DNA of 64,000 nt from Flagellimonas_B algarum. GTDB taxonomy: Bacteria; Bacteroidota; Bacteroidia; Flavobacteriales; Flavobacteriaceae. The stretch lies in the NCBI RefSeq assembly GCF_040513375.1, contig NZ_JBEVTG010000003.1, positions 1-64,000 on the forward strand, given 5' to 3'. Shown piece after piece: positions 40,505 through 49,382 of the stretch. The notes beneath the pieces are model-generated. The model was not told the origin of the DNA and made no database searches. It saw nothing but the letters and a program-made list of their open reading frames with translations. The position numbers were made by a program, and so were the translations under genes. Positions within the stretch are counted from its first letter, which is position 1. The number at the start of each line of letters is the position of its first letter.

Positions 40505-41144
40505 GAAGTTCGACGAATTTAGCAAACAGGTCTTAAAAGTAAAAAATCTGCCATTGCCGGGTGAGGAATCGCATTATAAAATGGAGCCCGAAATCCGTAA
40601 GGCGTGGCGTGAGAAGCGGTCAAAGCCGTCACACCGACCCAAAGAAGCCGCGGTTATGGCGGTTTGCTATGCCGATTCGAATGGGTTCACGAATTTGCTC
40701 TTGATTTTAAGAAAGACCTATCAAGGGGTCCATTCGAATCAGATCGGCTTCCCAGGGGGTAAGGTTGAAAACGAAGATCGGGATCTGATGCATACCGCTT
40801 TGCGCGAAACCCATGAAGAGGTCGGTATCGCCCCAGAGCGATTGACCGTTCTTAAATCATTGACCCAAGTATACATCCCACCGAGTAATTTTTTGGTCCA
40901 GCCCTTCTTGGCCATAGCCGAAGGCCCCATGACTTTTGTCAAACAGCAAGAGGAGGTCGAGGCCTTGGTCGAGGTTCCTTTGGTCGACATCATGGATGAT
41001 ACCAATCGCATCGCACAACAACTTTCTACATCCTATGCCCAAAATATTTCGGTACCGGCCTTTAAATTAAATGGTTACGTGGTTTGGGGAGCTACGGCCA
41101 TGATGTTGAATGAAATCAGGGATTTATTTAAGAAGTCGCTTTAA
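40503..41144 (+). CDS. CoA pyrophosphatase (Nudix hydrolase)
   Basis: A 213-residue Nudix enzyme. The Nudix box is GGKVENEDRDLMHTALRETHEEVGI: Gly-Gly, then the E and REThEEVG core with metal-binding glutamates. The preceding HSNQIGFPGGK is the CoA-type UPF0035 signature, so it probably splits CoA into phosphopantetheine and 3',5'-ADP. Usual length. It starts on the CATG shared with the cyclophilin gene and is followed at 36 bp by an acyltransferase gene; CoA turnover and lipid synthesis are loosely related. Confidence 0.9.
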   Translation: MKFDEFSKQVLKVKNLPLPGEESHYKMEPEIRKAWREKRSKPSHRPKEAAVMAVCYADSNGFTNLLLILRKTYQGVHSNQIGFPGGKVENEDRDLMHTALRETHEEVGIAPERLTVLKSLTQVYIPPSNFLVQPFLAIAEGPMTFVKQQEEVEALVEVPLVDIMDDTNRIAQQLSTSYAQNISVPAFKLNGYVVWGATAMMLNEIRDLFKKSL

Positions 41145-41180
41145 ACCTGATTTTGTATTTTAGGATATTCAAAACAGCAC

Positions 41181-41984
41181 ATGGGGATTTTCAAGACCAA
41201 CCCGTTCGGGCATAACCTATTCCTAAAGAAATGGTTGATTCGTGTCATGGGCATGATGACGCACCAACGCTATAAACAGTTCAATAAACTCGAGATCATG
41301 GGGTCCGAAGTGATACGGAACCTCCCCGACAAGAAGGTGTTGTTCGTTAGCAACCATCAGACCTATTTTGCGGATGTAGTCGCCATGTTCCATGTATTCA
41401 ATGCCAGTTTAAGTGGGAGGGAAGACAACATCAAGAACCTAGGCTACCTGTGGTCTCCGAAACTCAACATTTACTATGTAGCGGCAAAGGAGACCATGAA
41501 AAAAAGTTTACTCACCAAACTGTTGGCCTATGCCGGTTCGATCAGTATCGAACGCACTTGGAGGGCCGATGGTAAGGATGTGAACCGTCAGGTCAAAATG
41601 AGTGATATCACCAGTATTGGAACGGCCCTTGACGATGGTTGGGTCATCACGTTTCCCCAAGGAACGACCAAACCCTGGAAACCCCTTCGAAAAGGAACGG
41701 CCCATATCATCAAGCGCTATAAACCCGTAGTAGTACCGGTGGTCATAGACGGCTTTCGGCGATCATTCGATAAGAAAGGGCTCTACATCAAGAAAAAAGG
41801 GATCTTACAATCCATGCATATCAAAGAACCGCTCGACATTGATTACGATGAAGAATCGATCGACCAGATCATGGAAAAATTAGAGTATGCCATAGAACAG
41901 CACCCTTCTTTTTTGAAAGTGATCCCGCAAGAAGATCTGTTGGCCTATGAAGAGGAAAACAGGCAGCGGCAATGGCGCTACTAA
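41181..41984 (+). CDS. 1-acyl-glycerol-3-phosphate acyltransferase-like (PlsC family)
   Basis: A 267-residue membrane-associated acyltransferase. FVSNHQTYFADV gives the NHxxxxD catalytic motif at about residue 59, and the FPQGTTKPWKP motif at about 155 binds glycerol phosphate (canonical FPEGTxS has Glu where this has Gln). PVVIDGFRRSF follows. It may make phosphatidic acid or acylate another lipid. It overlaps the convergent membrane protein gene by 4 bp. Confidence 0.86.
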   Translation: MGIFKTNPFGHNLFLKKWLIRVMGMMTHQRYKQFNKLEIMGSEVIRNLPDKKVLFVSNHQTYFADVVAMFHVFNASLSGREDNIKNLGYLWSPKLNIYYVAAKETMKKSLLTKLLAYAGSISIERTWRADGKDVNRQVKMSDITSIGTALDDGWVITFPQGTTKPWKPLRKGTAHIIKRYKPVVVPVVIDGFRRSFDKKGLYIKKKGILQSMHIKEPLDIDYDEESIDQIMEKLEYAIEQHPSFLKVIPQEDLLAYEEENRQRQWRY

Positions 41985-42622
41985 ACTTCCAACTTTTTCA
42001 ATTCATTGTAGTTGTCATTCAATCGCTTGAGCAGGATACCGTAAATCAGTCGATAGAACAACCAAAGGAGAAAGGCGAAAAATAAGATGCCTCCAAGAAG
42101 CAAGGCCCCTACGACGAACCAAACCCCTATGGTCTGATCGGCTTGGGCGATACGGCTGGCCAATTCCTCATCCGGATTGAAAATGACGATCTCAAAGAAG
42201 ACCACGATCATCATTACCGAGAATAAGATCAAATTGAACCAGACATACTGCATCACCGTTTTACGAGTAACGATGATTTTTTTCATCAGGTTGCGTGCCG
42301 AATCGGTGACCGTAATCTGTTTGTAATTTTGATAGAACTTGAATATGAAATAGATGATGATCAGATAACTTAAAATCTCCAAGGAAAGTTCGACCCCTCT
42401 CATCAGTTCGGCCCCATTGCCGGTCAATTGCTCGCTGGTACGTGGTAGAAACGCCATCGCGATCCAAAACAGGAATTCGGCCACACTGATATAGAATATC
42501 CATTTGACCATAGAAGATGATTTTTTCCAAATCATCTTATAAATCTCTTCATAGCTGAGCTTTGGAAGCTGGGCTTCCTGCTTTTGCCAATCTTTCTTTA
42601 AGAGTTCCAGTTCGTCCATCAT
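41981..42622 (-). CDS. Membrane protein paired with sigma factor, candidate anti-sigma
   Basis: A 213-residue protein with four membrane segments (about residues 40-58, 78-97, 125-148 and 165-190). The N-terminus is cytoplasmic and helical with LELLKKDWQKQEAQLPKLSYEE, a pattern I associate with proteins downstream of Bacteroidota ECF sigma factors; the C-terminus is a charged helix (LKRLNDNYNELKKLE). Such proteins are sometimes misnamed beta-carotene monooxygenase. The gene starts 3 bp after the sigma gene stop, so it is co-translated with it, and it has no zinc-finger anti-sigma motif. Anti-sigma activity is inferred. Confidence 0.75.
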   Translation of the reverse strand: MMDELELLKKDWQKQEAQLPKLSYEEIYKMIWKKSSSMVKWIFYISVAEFLFWIAMAFLPRTSEQLTGNGAELMRGVELSLEILSYLIIIYFIFKFYQNYKQITVTDSARNLMKKIIVTRKTVMQYVWFNLILFSVMMIVVFFEIVIFNPDEELASRIAQADQTIGVWFVVGALLLGGILFFAFLLWLFYRLIYGILLKRLNDNYNELKKLEV

Positions 42623-42625
42623 AGT

Positions 42626-43120
42626 TTATGGATTTAGAATGGTTCTTAGTTTGTTTTTAATTCGATTCATCTTGACCCGGGCATTCACTTCAGTAATACC
42701 TAAGGTCTCGGCGATTTCCGAATAGTCTTTGTCTTCCAAATAAAGAAAAACCAAGGCTTTGTCGATATCCCCTAGTTGTTTGACCGCGTTATACATCAAT
42801 TTCAATTGACGTTCTTGGGTGTCATCGTATTCGTCGGCCTTGATTTTGAAAATTACCGATTCATAATCTTGGGTTTGAATGCGCTTTTTTGATTTACGAT
42901 ACAACGTAATAGCCGTATTCAAAGCGACCCGGTACATCCAGGTGCTGAATTTCGAATCACCCCGAAACTTCGGATAGGCCTTCCAAAGTTGAATGGTAAT
43001 TTCCTGGAACAGGTCCTTATGTGAATCCCTATCATTGGTATAGAGACTACAAACCTTGTGAACAATGTTTTGATTGTTCTCAAGTTCGGTCACGAATTGG
43101 TGTTCCAGTTCTTTGTTCAC
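42626..43120 (-). CDS. RNA polymerase sigma factor, ECF type
   Basis: A 164-residue sigma-70 family protein. Region 2 is at residues about 15-85 (DLFQEITIQLWKAYPKF, FSTWMYRVALNTAITLYRK), region 4 at about 110-162 with the helix-turn-helix KDYSEIAETLGITEVNARVKMNRIK. It has no long region 1 and no region 3, as in ECF factors. A membrane protein gene follows at 3 bp. The promoter set is unknown; only 56 bp separate it from the M20 amidohydrolase gene upstream on the same strand. Confidence 0.9.
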   Translation of the reverse strand: MNKELEHQFVTELENNQNIVHKVCSLYTNDRDSHKDLFQEITIQLWKAYPKFRGDSKFSTWMYRVALNTAITLYRKSKKRIQTQDYESVIFKIKADEYDDTQERQLKLMYNAVKQLGDIDKALVFLYLEDKDYSEIAETLGITEVNARVKMNRIKNKLRTILNP

Positions 43121-43176
43121 AAACAGGGTTGGTAGTTTATGGATTAGTAGTCAAAAGTGTGGTTTTGTTACAACTT

Positions 43177-44604
43177 TTATTTGCGATAATCCAATGGCGG
43201 TGGTCGGTCGCCGAGTAGGGGTTGATACACGAAATCGGCCCCACGTCGTTCATCGAATTCGATTTTGGCTTGCTGGATCAAGGAGTCGTCCTGAAAAAGA
43301 TCCATGGCCGTGGCGACAAGGGTCTTGGCCGCGACCATCATGCCTTTGGTACCGATACTGGTACCTCCCGCCGCAACCGCCTGCCAACTGTGTGCCGGGG
43401 TTCCCGGTACCCAGGTGGCGGTTCCAAAACCTACGGTAGGTACGACGAAACTCACATCGCCCACATCGGTCGATCCGTAGGCCCTAGCCTGTTCTTTGTA
43501 GGGCTGTACCACCAAGGCACGTTGCTCATTGAGTCCGGGTTGCCCTAAGGTCTTGGCGATTTTATTCCCGAATTCCCGTTCCTCGTCCGTATAGGAAATG
43601 CCCCCGATTTCGGAGAGGTTGTCATGCACCAACTTTTGGAGCACCAGGTTCGGAAGCAGTTCGTGTACCCCATTGACCAATTCATATTCCATAGTGGTCC
43701 CAGTACCTAGGGCGGCCCCTTCACCGGCTTTTACGATGCGTTCGAAAATACCGCGCAACACATCACGACGGTTGTGTCGGGCATAGTAATACACTTCGGC
43801 GAAATCAGGCACCACGTTCGGGGCCTTACCCCCATCGGTAATGACGTAGTGTATGCGGGCTTCCTGGGGGATATGTTCGCGCATCATATTGACCATGGCG
43901 TTCATGGCTTCAACCCCGTCCAGTGAGGAGCGCCCCATATGGGGAGCGCCTGCGGCGTGGGCTGAAACGCCGTGGAACCGGAACTTCGCACTCATATTGG
44001 CCAGGGCAGCCGCCGCACTTGCGGCGTTTGCCGAACTCGGGTGCCAATGCAAGGCTACATCCACATCATCAAAAAGCCCTTCTCGGGCCATATAAACCTT
44101 GGCACCACCGCCTTCTTCGGCAGGGCAACCGTAAAAACGGATGGTACCCGCTATGGTATTGGTTTTCATCCAGTCTTTCAGCGCAATGGCCGCTGCGGCC
44201 GAAGCGGTCCCGAAGAGATGGTGGCCACAAGCATGTCCTGCCGGTCCTCCGGCCGATTGTTTTTCAGGAACGGCATTTTGCGAGAGGCCCGGCAAGGCAT
44301 CGAATTCCCCTAAAATGGCGATGACCGGATACCCGGTCCCATAAGATGCCGTGAACGCCGTCGGCATGTCAGCTACCCCGCTGTCGATTTGGAAACCGGC
44401 ATCGGCCAAGGTGCGTTGTAAGAGTGCCGAACTTTTTTCCTCTTGATAACCCATTTCGGCCAATTCCCATATTTGTAGGGCGATCTCACCATATTTGGCG
44501 TGTTGGTCCCCAAGTTTCTGCAAGACCTCCGTCTTGTTGTTTTGGGCCGTTGAAGGGCCTGCTATTAAGCAAAAAACGAAAAGGGTGGAAAGTATGCGGT
44601 ACAT
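43177..44604 (-). CDS. M20D-family amidohydrolase
   Basis: A 475-residue secreted enzyme with signal peptide ending GPSTAQ. Zinc-site marks are GHACGHHLFGTASAA near residue 127 (the HxCGHxxH-like block) and CPAEEGGGAKVYM near residue 158 (catalytic Glu pair). A dimerisation domain sits at about 205-325 (KFRFHGVSAHAAGAPHMG) and a C-terminal part carries GFGTATWVPGTPAHSWQ. It resembles AbgB-type p-aminobenzoyl-glutamate hydrolases and N-acyl-amino-acid amidohydrolases; the substrate is not certain. The gene is divergent from NDH-2 and lies upstream of the sigma gene on the same strand. Confidence 0.88.
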   Translation of the reverse strand: MYRILSTLFVFCLIAGPSTAQNNKTEVLQKLGDQHAKYGEIALQIWELAEMGYQEEKSSALLQRTLADAGFQIDSGVADMPTAFTASYGTGYPVIAILGEFDALPGLSQNAVPEKQSAGGPAGHACGHHLFGTASAAAAIALKDWMKTNTIAGTIRFYGCPAEEGGGAKVYMAREGLFDDVDVALHWHPSSANAASAAAALANMSAKFRFHGVSAHAAGAPHMGRSSLDGVEAMNAMVNMMREHIPQEARIHYVITDGGKAPNVVPDFAEVYYYARHNRRDVLRGIFERIVKAGEGAALGTGTTMEYELVNGVHELLPNLVLQKLVHDNLSEIGGISYTDEEREFGNKIAKTLGQPGLNEQRALVVQPYKEQARAYGSTDVGDVSFVVPTVGFGTATWVPGTPAHSWQAVAAGGTSIGTKGMMVAAKTLVATAMDLFQDDSLIQQAKIEFDERRGADFVYQPLLGDRPPPLDYRK

Positions 44605-44677
44605 AAGGTTGATTTTGGTCTTTGATAAAGATACTAAAATCAGCTTCCGTTGGCTGTGATGCTAGCTGGCATATCGT

Positions 44678-44685
44678 TAAATTTG
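44678..44685 (+). promoter_or_regulatory. -7 element for NDH-2
   Basis: TAAATTTG matches TAnnTTTG and ends 15 bp before the NDH-2 ATG at 44701. A TTG at 44650 is 25 bp away, longer than usual. Confidence 0.4.
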
Positions 44686-44700
44686 CTTTTTCACTCATCT

Positions 44701-45978
44701 ATGAATATTCCGCAATCAAGTTTCCCTAGGGTCATCATTATCGGTGGTGGTTTCGGTGGGATTTCCTTGGCTAAAAAGTTAAGCCGACAAGAATTCCAGG
44801 TCGTTCTGATCGACAAGCACAATTACCACACTTTCCAACCGCTGTTATATCAAGTCTCCACAGGGGGCTTGGAGCCCGATTCGATCGCCTATCCGATACG
44901 CAAGGTATTGCAAGGCTATCCGAACTTCTTTTTTCGGTTGACCGAAGTATTGGATGTCGATACGGCTGCGAACGAAGTCCATACCACCATCGGGAATTTA
45001 AAGTTCGATTACTTGGTCGTGGCTACCGGTTCGAAGACCAATTATTTCGGAAATGAAGGCATCGCTAAAAACAGCATGGCGATGAAGACCATCCCGCAAT
45101 CGTTGAACTTACGAAGCCTAATCCTGGAAAACTTCGAGCAAGCCCTATTGACCGATGACCTGCACGAACGTGAGGCCTTGATGAATTTCGTCATCGTGGG
45201 GGGTGGCCCCACGGGGGTTGAGCTGGCAGGGGCCCTGGCCGAGATCAAAAAGGGGATTTTACCCAAAGACTATCCGGATCTCGATACCCGGCGTGCCCAA
45301 ATCAACTTGGTACAGGGCGGGGACCGTATTCTACCGGCGATGAGCGAGATCGCTTCCAAAAAAGCGGAAGATTTCCTCGAAGGTCTGGGGGTCAATGTGT
45401 GGAAGGAAATCCGAGTCACGGATTATGACGGCAAAACGGTGACCACGAATACCGACACCCGTTTTGAAACGGCCACCATGGTGTGGGCAGCAGGGGTAGA
45501 AGCGGTTAGTATAAAAGGGCTTGATGCCAAGGAAATCTTAAGTCGGGGTAAACGACTGAAAGTGAATGAATTCCATCAAGTGGAAGGATTTGAACACATC
45601 TTCGCCATCGGGGATGTAGCAGAAATGACCTCAGAAGCTTATCCGTACGGTCACCCGATGATGGCCCAGCCTGCCATGCAGCAAGGGGATAACCTGGGGA
45701 GCAATTTGGTGCGGATGTTGAATGGAAAACCCATGAAACCCTTCAAATACAATGATAAAGGAAGTATGGCCACGGTGGGGCGCAACAAGGCGGTCGCCGA
45801 TCTACCCAAATTCAAATTCCAAGGAATTTTCGCTTGGTTCGTCTGGATGTTCGTTCACCTTTACTTCTTGATCGGTTTTCGAAATCGGGTGGTGGTCTTT
45901 ATCAATTGGGTCTACAATTACATCAAGTTCGATCGCGAAGCCCGACTGATCATCAGACCCTATAAAAAACGGGCTTAG
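44701..45978 (+). CDS. Type II NADH:quinone oxidoreductase-like FAD protein
   Basis: The ATG at 44701 (MNIPQSSFPRVII) gives 425 residues. Two dinucleotide-binding sites are visible: VIIIGGGFGGISLAKKL (FAD) and FVIVGGGPTGVELAGALAE (NAD), plus a central ATGSKTNYFG and the C-terminal Gly-Asp in FAIGDVAEMT. After about residue 375 it has a hydrophobic hook (FVWMFVHLYFLIGFRNRVVV) that fixes NDH-2 to the membrane. It would oxidise NADH and pass electrons to menaquinone without pumping protons. The length and fold match NDH-2 of Bacteroidota. Confidence 0.9.
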   Translation: MNIPQSSFPRVIIIGGGFGGISLAKKLSRQEFQVVLIDKHNYHTFQPLLYQVSTGGLEPDSIAYPIRKVLQGYPNFFFRLTEVLDVDTAANEVHTTIGNLKFDYLVVATGSKTNYFGNEGIAKNSMAMKTIPQSLNLRSLILENFEQALLTDDLHEREALMNFVIVGGGPTGVELAGALAEIKKGILPKDYPDLDTRRAQINLVQGGDRILPAMSEIASKKAEDFLEGLGVNVWKEIRVTDYDGKTVTTNTDTRFETATMVWAAGVEAVSIKGLDAKEILSRGKRLKVNEFHQVEGFEHIFAIGDVAEMTSEAYPYGHPMMAQPAMQQGDNLGSNLVRMLNGKPMKPFKYNDKGSMATVGRNKAVADLPKFKFQGIFAWFVWMFVHLYFLIGFRNRVVVFINWVYNYIKFDREARLIIRPYKKRA

Positions 45979-45979
45979 G

Positions 45980-47668
45980 TCATTTTTGTTTGAACACGGC
46001 GGCCTGGTAGGGGAGCAGTTGGATCCGATCTTCCGATAAACAAGGATTTGGGTCGTTAGATACGAGCAGTTCCCAACCCTGCTCCGAAATACCCTCAAGG
46101 GTGAAAGCCTTTTCTTGCGTTGCGAAATTCAAGGTCACCAAATACCGCCCATCCCCATGGTTTCGGTAATACGCATATATGGCTTCGTCGTCTTCCATGA
46201 GCAATTCATAGGCTCCATAGACTAATCCTAAATGTGATTTCCGTAACCGAACCATTTTTTTGAAATAGGACAAGACCGAATCGGGATCCCCCTCTTGGTC
46301 GGCCACGTTCACTCCTTTACGATGGTTGGTGTTGAGCGAAATCCAAGGTTCTGAAGCACTAAATCCTGCATTCTGGCCCGAATCCCACTGCATCGGGGTA
46401 CGCGCGTTATCCCTAGAGGCTTCTTTTTCGTTGGCTATGAAATCTTCAAGGGCGATACCCTCTTGTTGTAACAATTCGAAACGGTTCAAGGTATTGATGT
46501 CACGGTATTGATCGATATGATCGAAGCGCACGTTGGTCATACCGATTTCATCACCAAAATAGATATAGGGCGTACCTCGCATCGTCAACAAAAAGGTCTG
46601 CAATAACGTCGCCGAACGATGCCAAAATGCCTCGGAGTCATTGCCCCATCGACTCACGCTGCGCGGAAAATCATGGTTGCTGAGGTACATACTGCCCCAT
46701 CCTTTTTCGGCGAAAACGGTATCCCAAGACGAATGGACGTTTTTGAACTCGGTCAGTTTCCAACGATCTTTACGCATCCAAAAAACCTCGTCCCCATCCC
46801 GATCGAGGGCCATCAGATCAAAATGAAAGAACATGTTGAGTTCTTCCCGATCTTCATCCACAAAATCGAGCGCTTGATCGAGGTCTACCCCTGGGGCTTC
46901 CCCAACGGTCATCGCATCGTACTTGCTGATCACTTCGCGATTCATTTCATGCAAGAATTCGTGTAATCGGGGTCCGTTGGCGTAAAAAGGAACGAAATTG
47001 CCCCCAAAATGTTCGGGAAGTTCAGGATAGGCAATATCTTTTGAGATAAACGGAATCACATCCATCCGAAAGCCATCGACCCCTTTTTGGAACCAAAAAT
47101 GGAGAATATCGTGGATTTCTTGGCGAACTTTAGGGTTTTCCCATTTGAGGTCGGGTTGTTTGGTCGAGAAGTAATGAAGGTAATAGGCATCGGTTTGGGC
47201 GTCGTATTTCCATGCATCGCCGTCAACATCGAAATAACTCCATCGTTTCGGGGGCGTTCCTTTTTCAGCGGGCCACCAATGGTAATAATTACGATAGGGG
47301 TTTTCCCTTGACTTTTTCGATTCTTGGAACCAATAATGCTCATCGCTGGTATGGTTGGCCACGAGATCCATGACCAATTTCAATCCTCTTTCTTTCATAC
47401 CCGCCAAAAGCGCATCAAAATCGTCCATGGTACCGAATTCGGGCATAATGCTTCGATAATCACTGATATCATAGCCGTTGTCGTCGTTCGGAGAGGCATA
47501 GATGGGGCAAAGCCAAACGATATCGACCCCAAGGCTTTGGATGTAATCCAATCGATTGATAATACCGCGAAGGTCGCCTACCCCGTTGCCGGAACTGTCT
47601 TGAAAACTTCTGGGGTATATTTGATAGACAACCCCTTCTTTCCACCATGATCGTTTTGTTCGGTCCAT
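45980..47668 (-). CDS. GH13 alpha-glucosidase
   Basis: A 562-residue cytoplasmic GH13 enzyme without signal peptide. VVYQIYPRSFQDSSGNGVGDL and GYDISDY open the barrel; VMDLVANHTSDEH is conserved region I; GFRMDV near residue 203 carries the nucleophile Asp; VGEAPG near residue 257 the acid Glu; YLSNHDFPR the third Asp. The C-terminal beta domain begins after about 490. It resembles oligo-1,6-glucosidase/alpha-glucosidase of subfamily 23 or 31 rather than trehalose synthase, whose typical signature after conserved region II differs. It probably yields glucose from short alpha-glucans and could work with the glgE operon, though it is 10 kb away. Confidence 0.85.
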   Translation of the reverse strand: MDRTKRSWWKEGVVYQIYPRSFQDSSGNGVGDLRGIINRLDYIQSLGVDIVWLCPIYASPNDDNGYDISDYRSIMPEFGTMDDFDALLAGMKERGLKLVMDLVANHTSDEHYWFQESKKSRENPYRNYYHWWPAEKGTPPKRWSYFDVDGDAWKYDAQTDAYYLHYFSTKQPDLKWENPKVRQEIHDILHFWFQKGVDGFRMDVIPFISKDIAYPELPEHFGGNFVPFYANGPRLHEFLHEMNREVISKYDAMTVGEAPGVDLDQALDFVDEDREELNMFFHFDLMALDRDGDEVFWMRKDRWKLTEFKNVHSSWDTVFAEKGWGSMYLSNHDFPRSVSRWGNDSEAFWHRSATLLQTFLLTMRGTPYIYFGDEIGMTNVRFDHIDQYRDINTLNRFELLQQEGIALEDFIANEKEASRDNARTPMQWDSGQNAGFSASEPWISLNTNHRKGVNVADQEGDPDSVLSYFKKMVRLRKSHLGLVYGAYELLMEDDEAIYAYYRNHGDGRYLVTLNFATQEKAFTLEGISEQGWELLVSNDPNPCLSEDRIQLLPYQAAVFKQK

Positions 47669-47729
47669 TCAAGAATTTTGAAAACCAAAGATATTCGATT
47701 AGGTCGGAATTCAAGAGGACAAAATGGGC

Positions 47730-48632
47730 TCAATTCCGGTTTCTAGGATGGTAGCGTTGCAAGGCGTCGGCCAAATGGGTACGATCTACATGCATGTACA
47801 CTTCGGTGGTCGTAATACTCTCATGTCCCAGCATTTGTTGAATGGCCCTAAGGTCGGCACCTCCTTCGAGCAAATGGGTCGCGAACGAATGCCTAAAGGT
47901 ATGTGGACTGACCGTTTTCTTAATGCCACTTGCCTCGGTCAAGCGCCGTACAATGGTAAAGATCATAGCACGCGTCAATTGTTTGCCGCGCCTGTTCAAA
48001 AATAGGATGTCTTCATGACCGGCCACAATGGTTTGGTGCGACCGCACCAAATTCCGATAGGTGGTAATATAGGCCATACAACTTCTATTGATCGGTACGA
48101 AACGTTGTTTGGACCCTTTACCGGTTACCTTGATGAACCCCTCTTCAAAGTAGAGGTCCGATAGTTTAAGTTGTATTAATTCCGACACGCGTAGGCCACA
48201 ACCATAAAGGGTCTCAATGATCGCCCGGTTGCGTTCACCTTCCGGTTTCGATAGGTCAATGGCCCCAATTAGGGTATCGATTTCTTCGGTACTAAGGGTA
48301 TCGGGAAGTTTGCGGCCGATTTTCGGCGATTCGATCAGGTCCATTGGATTGTCGGTGCGGTATCCTTCAAAAACCAAAAACGTAAAAAAGCCCTTTAGGG
48401 CGGAAATGATGCGCGATTGGGATCTTGGGTTGAGTTCTTTGGCCACTTCATAAATGAAGCGTTGCAAAACGTCTTTTCCAATCGCCAGTGGCCCGATGTT
48501 GATTTGATGCGCTTCTAAAAACCCAAGCAATTTGCGCAGATCCAACCCATAATTCTGCAAGGTGTTCTTCGAAAGCCCACGTTCGATTTGCAGGTATTGT
48601 TGATAGTCGGCAAGGGCTTGGTTCCATTTCAC
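47730..48632 (-). CDS. xerD: Site-specific tyrosine recombinase XerD
   Basis: A 300-residue tyrosine recombinase with N-terminal SAM-like DNA-binding domain (about 1-90, LQIERGLSKNTLQNYGLDL) and catalytic domain with R in CGLRVSELIQLKL (about 147), H and R in SPHTFRHSFATHLLEGGAD (about 240-243), and the tyrosine in TTTEVYMHVDRTHL (about 276). It resolves chromosome dimers at dif together with XerC. It is a full-length housekeeping copy with no flanking mobile element. A TACGTTTG -7 element lies at 48681-48674. Confidence 0.93.
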   Translation of the reverse strand: MKWNQALADYQQYLQIERGLSKNTLQNYGLDLRKLLGFLEAHQINIGPLAIGKDVLQRFIYEVAKELNPRSQSRIISALKGFFTFLVFEGYRTDNPMDLIESPKIGRKLPDTLSTEEIDTLIGAIDLSKPEGERNRAIIETLYGCGLRVSELIQLKLSDLYFEEGFIKVTGKGSKQRFVPINRSCMAYITTYRNLVRSHQTIVAGHEDILFLNRRGKQLTRAMIFTIVRRLTEASGIKKTVSPHTFRHSFATHLLEGGADLRAIQQMLGHESITTTEVYMHVDRTHLADALQRYHPRNRN

Positions 48633-48673
48633 CCTTTAAAAATAGCAAAACGGAGTGTGAACCGAAGGTATAT

Positions 48674-48681
48674 CAAACGTA
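48674..48681 (-). promoter_or_regulatory. -7 element for xerD
   Basis: TACGTTTG on the minus strand fits TAnnTTTG and lies 41 bp upstream of the xerD ATG. No matching -33 is seen. Confidence 0.38.
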
Positions 48682-48751
48682 CAATGCAGCGCCCTATTTT
48701 ACGTTATTGGTTAGAACACTTTGAAAACGAACCATTTAACCAAACCAAATT

Positions 48752-49270
48752 ATGAAGTATTGCTATTTATTCCTAATCGTCTTTATGTGTTCGATCTCAA
48801 CGATGACCGCACAGGTCGATCGTGATCTATTCCGTGTCGGTTTCAATGCCGGCCTACCCGTTGGCGATGCCGCCGATATCGCCAATATCAGTATCGGGGT
48901 CGATGTCATGTACCATCTTGGTGTTTCGAAGACCGTTGACCTCGGTGTGGCCACCGGTTTTACCAATGCCTTTGGAAAAACCGAAACCGTTTCGGGTGGT
49001 GGAATCACCATTGAGAACGAGTTCGATAACATCCAGCACATTCCTTTGGCCGGTTCGTTCCGTTTTTACCCGGCCCACGGGTTCAAACTTGGCGGTGATG
49101 TCGGTTATGCATTAGGGCTCAATGCCGGAAATGAAGGTGGTTTGTATTACCGCCCCATGTTGGGAATCGAGATCAACGGCACGACCGAATTGAACCTTTC
49201 ATACACCGGTATCGAGGGTGATGGGGCGAATTTTACTACTGCGGTACTGGCCGTTTTGTTTCTTTTTTAA
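48752..49270 (+). CDS. Small outer-membrane beta-barrel protein
   Basis: A 172-residue protein with signal peptide ending MTAQ. The mature part has about eight amphipathic strands ending in aromatic residues (FRVGFNAGLPVGDAADI, IPLAGSFRFYPAHGFKLGGD) and ends VLAVLFLF with the terminal Phe of an outer-membrane beta-barrel. It resembles OmpA/OmpX-like porin-type barrels found in Bacteroidota. No operon partner; a second small barrel follows at 113 bp, with different sequence. Function unknown. Confidence 0.75.
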   Translation: MKYCYLFLIVFMCSISTMTAQVDRDLFRVGFNAGLPVGDAADIANISIGVDVMYHLGVSKTVDLGVATGFTNAFGKTETVSGGGITIENEFDNIQHIPLAGSFRFYPAHGFKLGGDVGYALGLNAGNEGGLYYRPMLGIEINGTTELNLSYTGIEGDGANFTTAVLAVLFLF

Positions 49271-49382
49271 TAAGCGACTGAAAAAGAGTAAGCTAGCTTT
49301 TGTAAGGTAATTTTTTCATGTTTATACATCATTTTCGTAAGATATAGTGCTAACTTTTGGTTACTAATTAAAATCGAAAAAC

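Noticed and set aside
45980..47668. Considered as trehalose synthase (TreS) completing the GlgE pathway
   Set aside because: Conserved regions are those of oligo-1,6-glucosidase-type GH13 enzymes and the gene is on the other strand 8 kb from glgE.
47730..48632. Considered as an integrase of a mobile element
   Set aside because: It is a full-length housekeeping XerD with no attachment site repeats, cargo or composition change around it.
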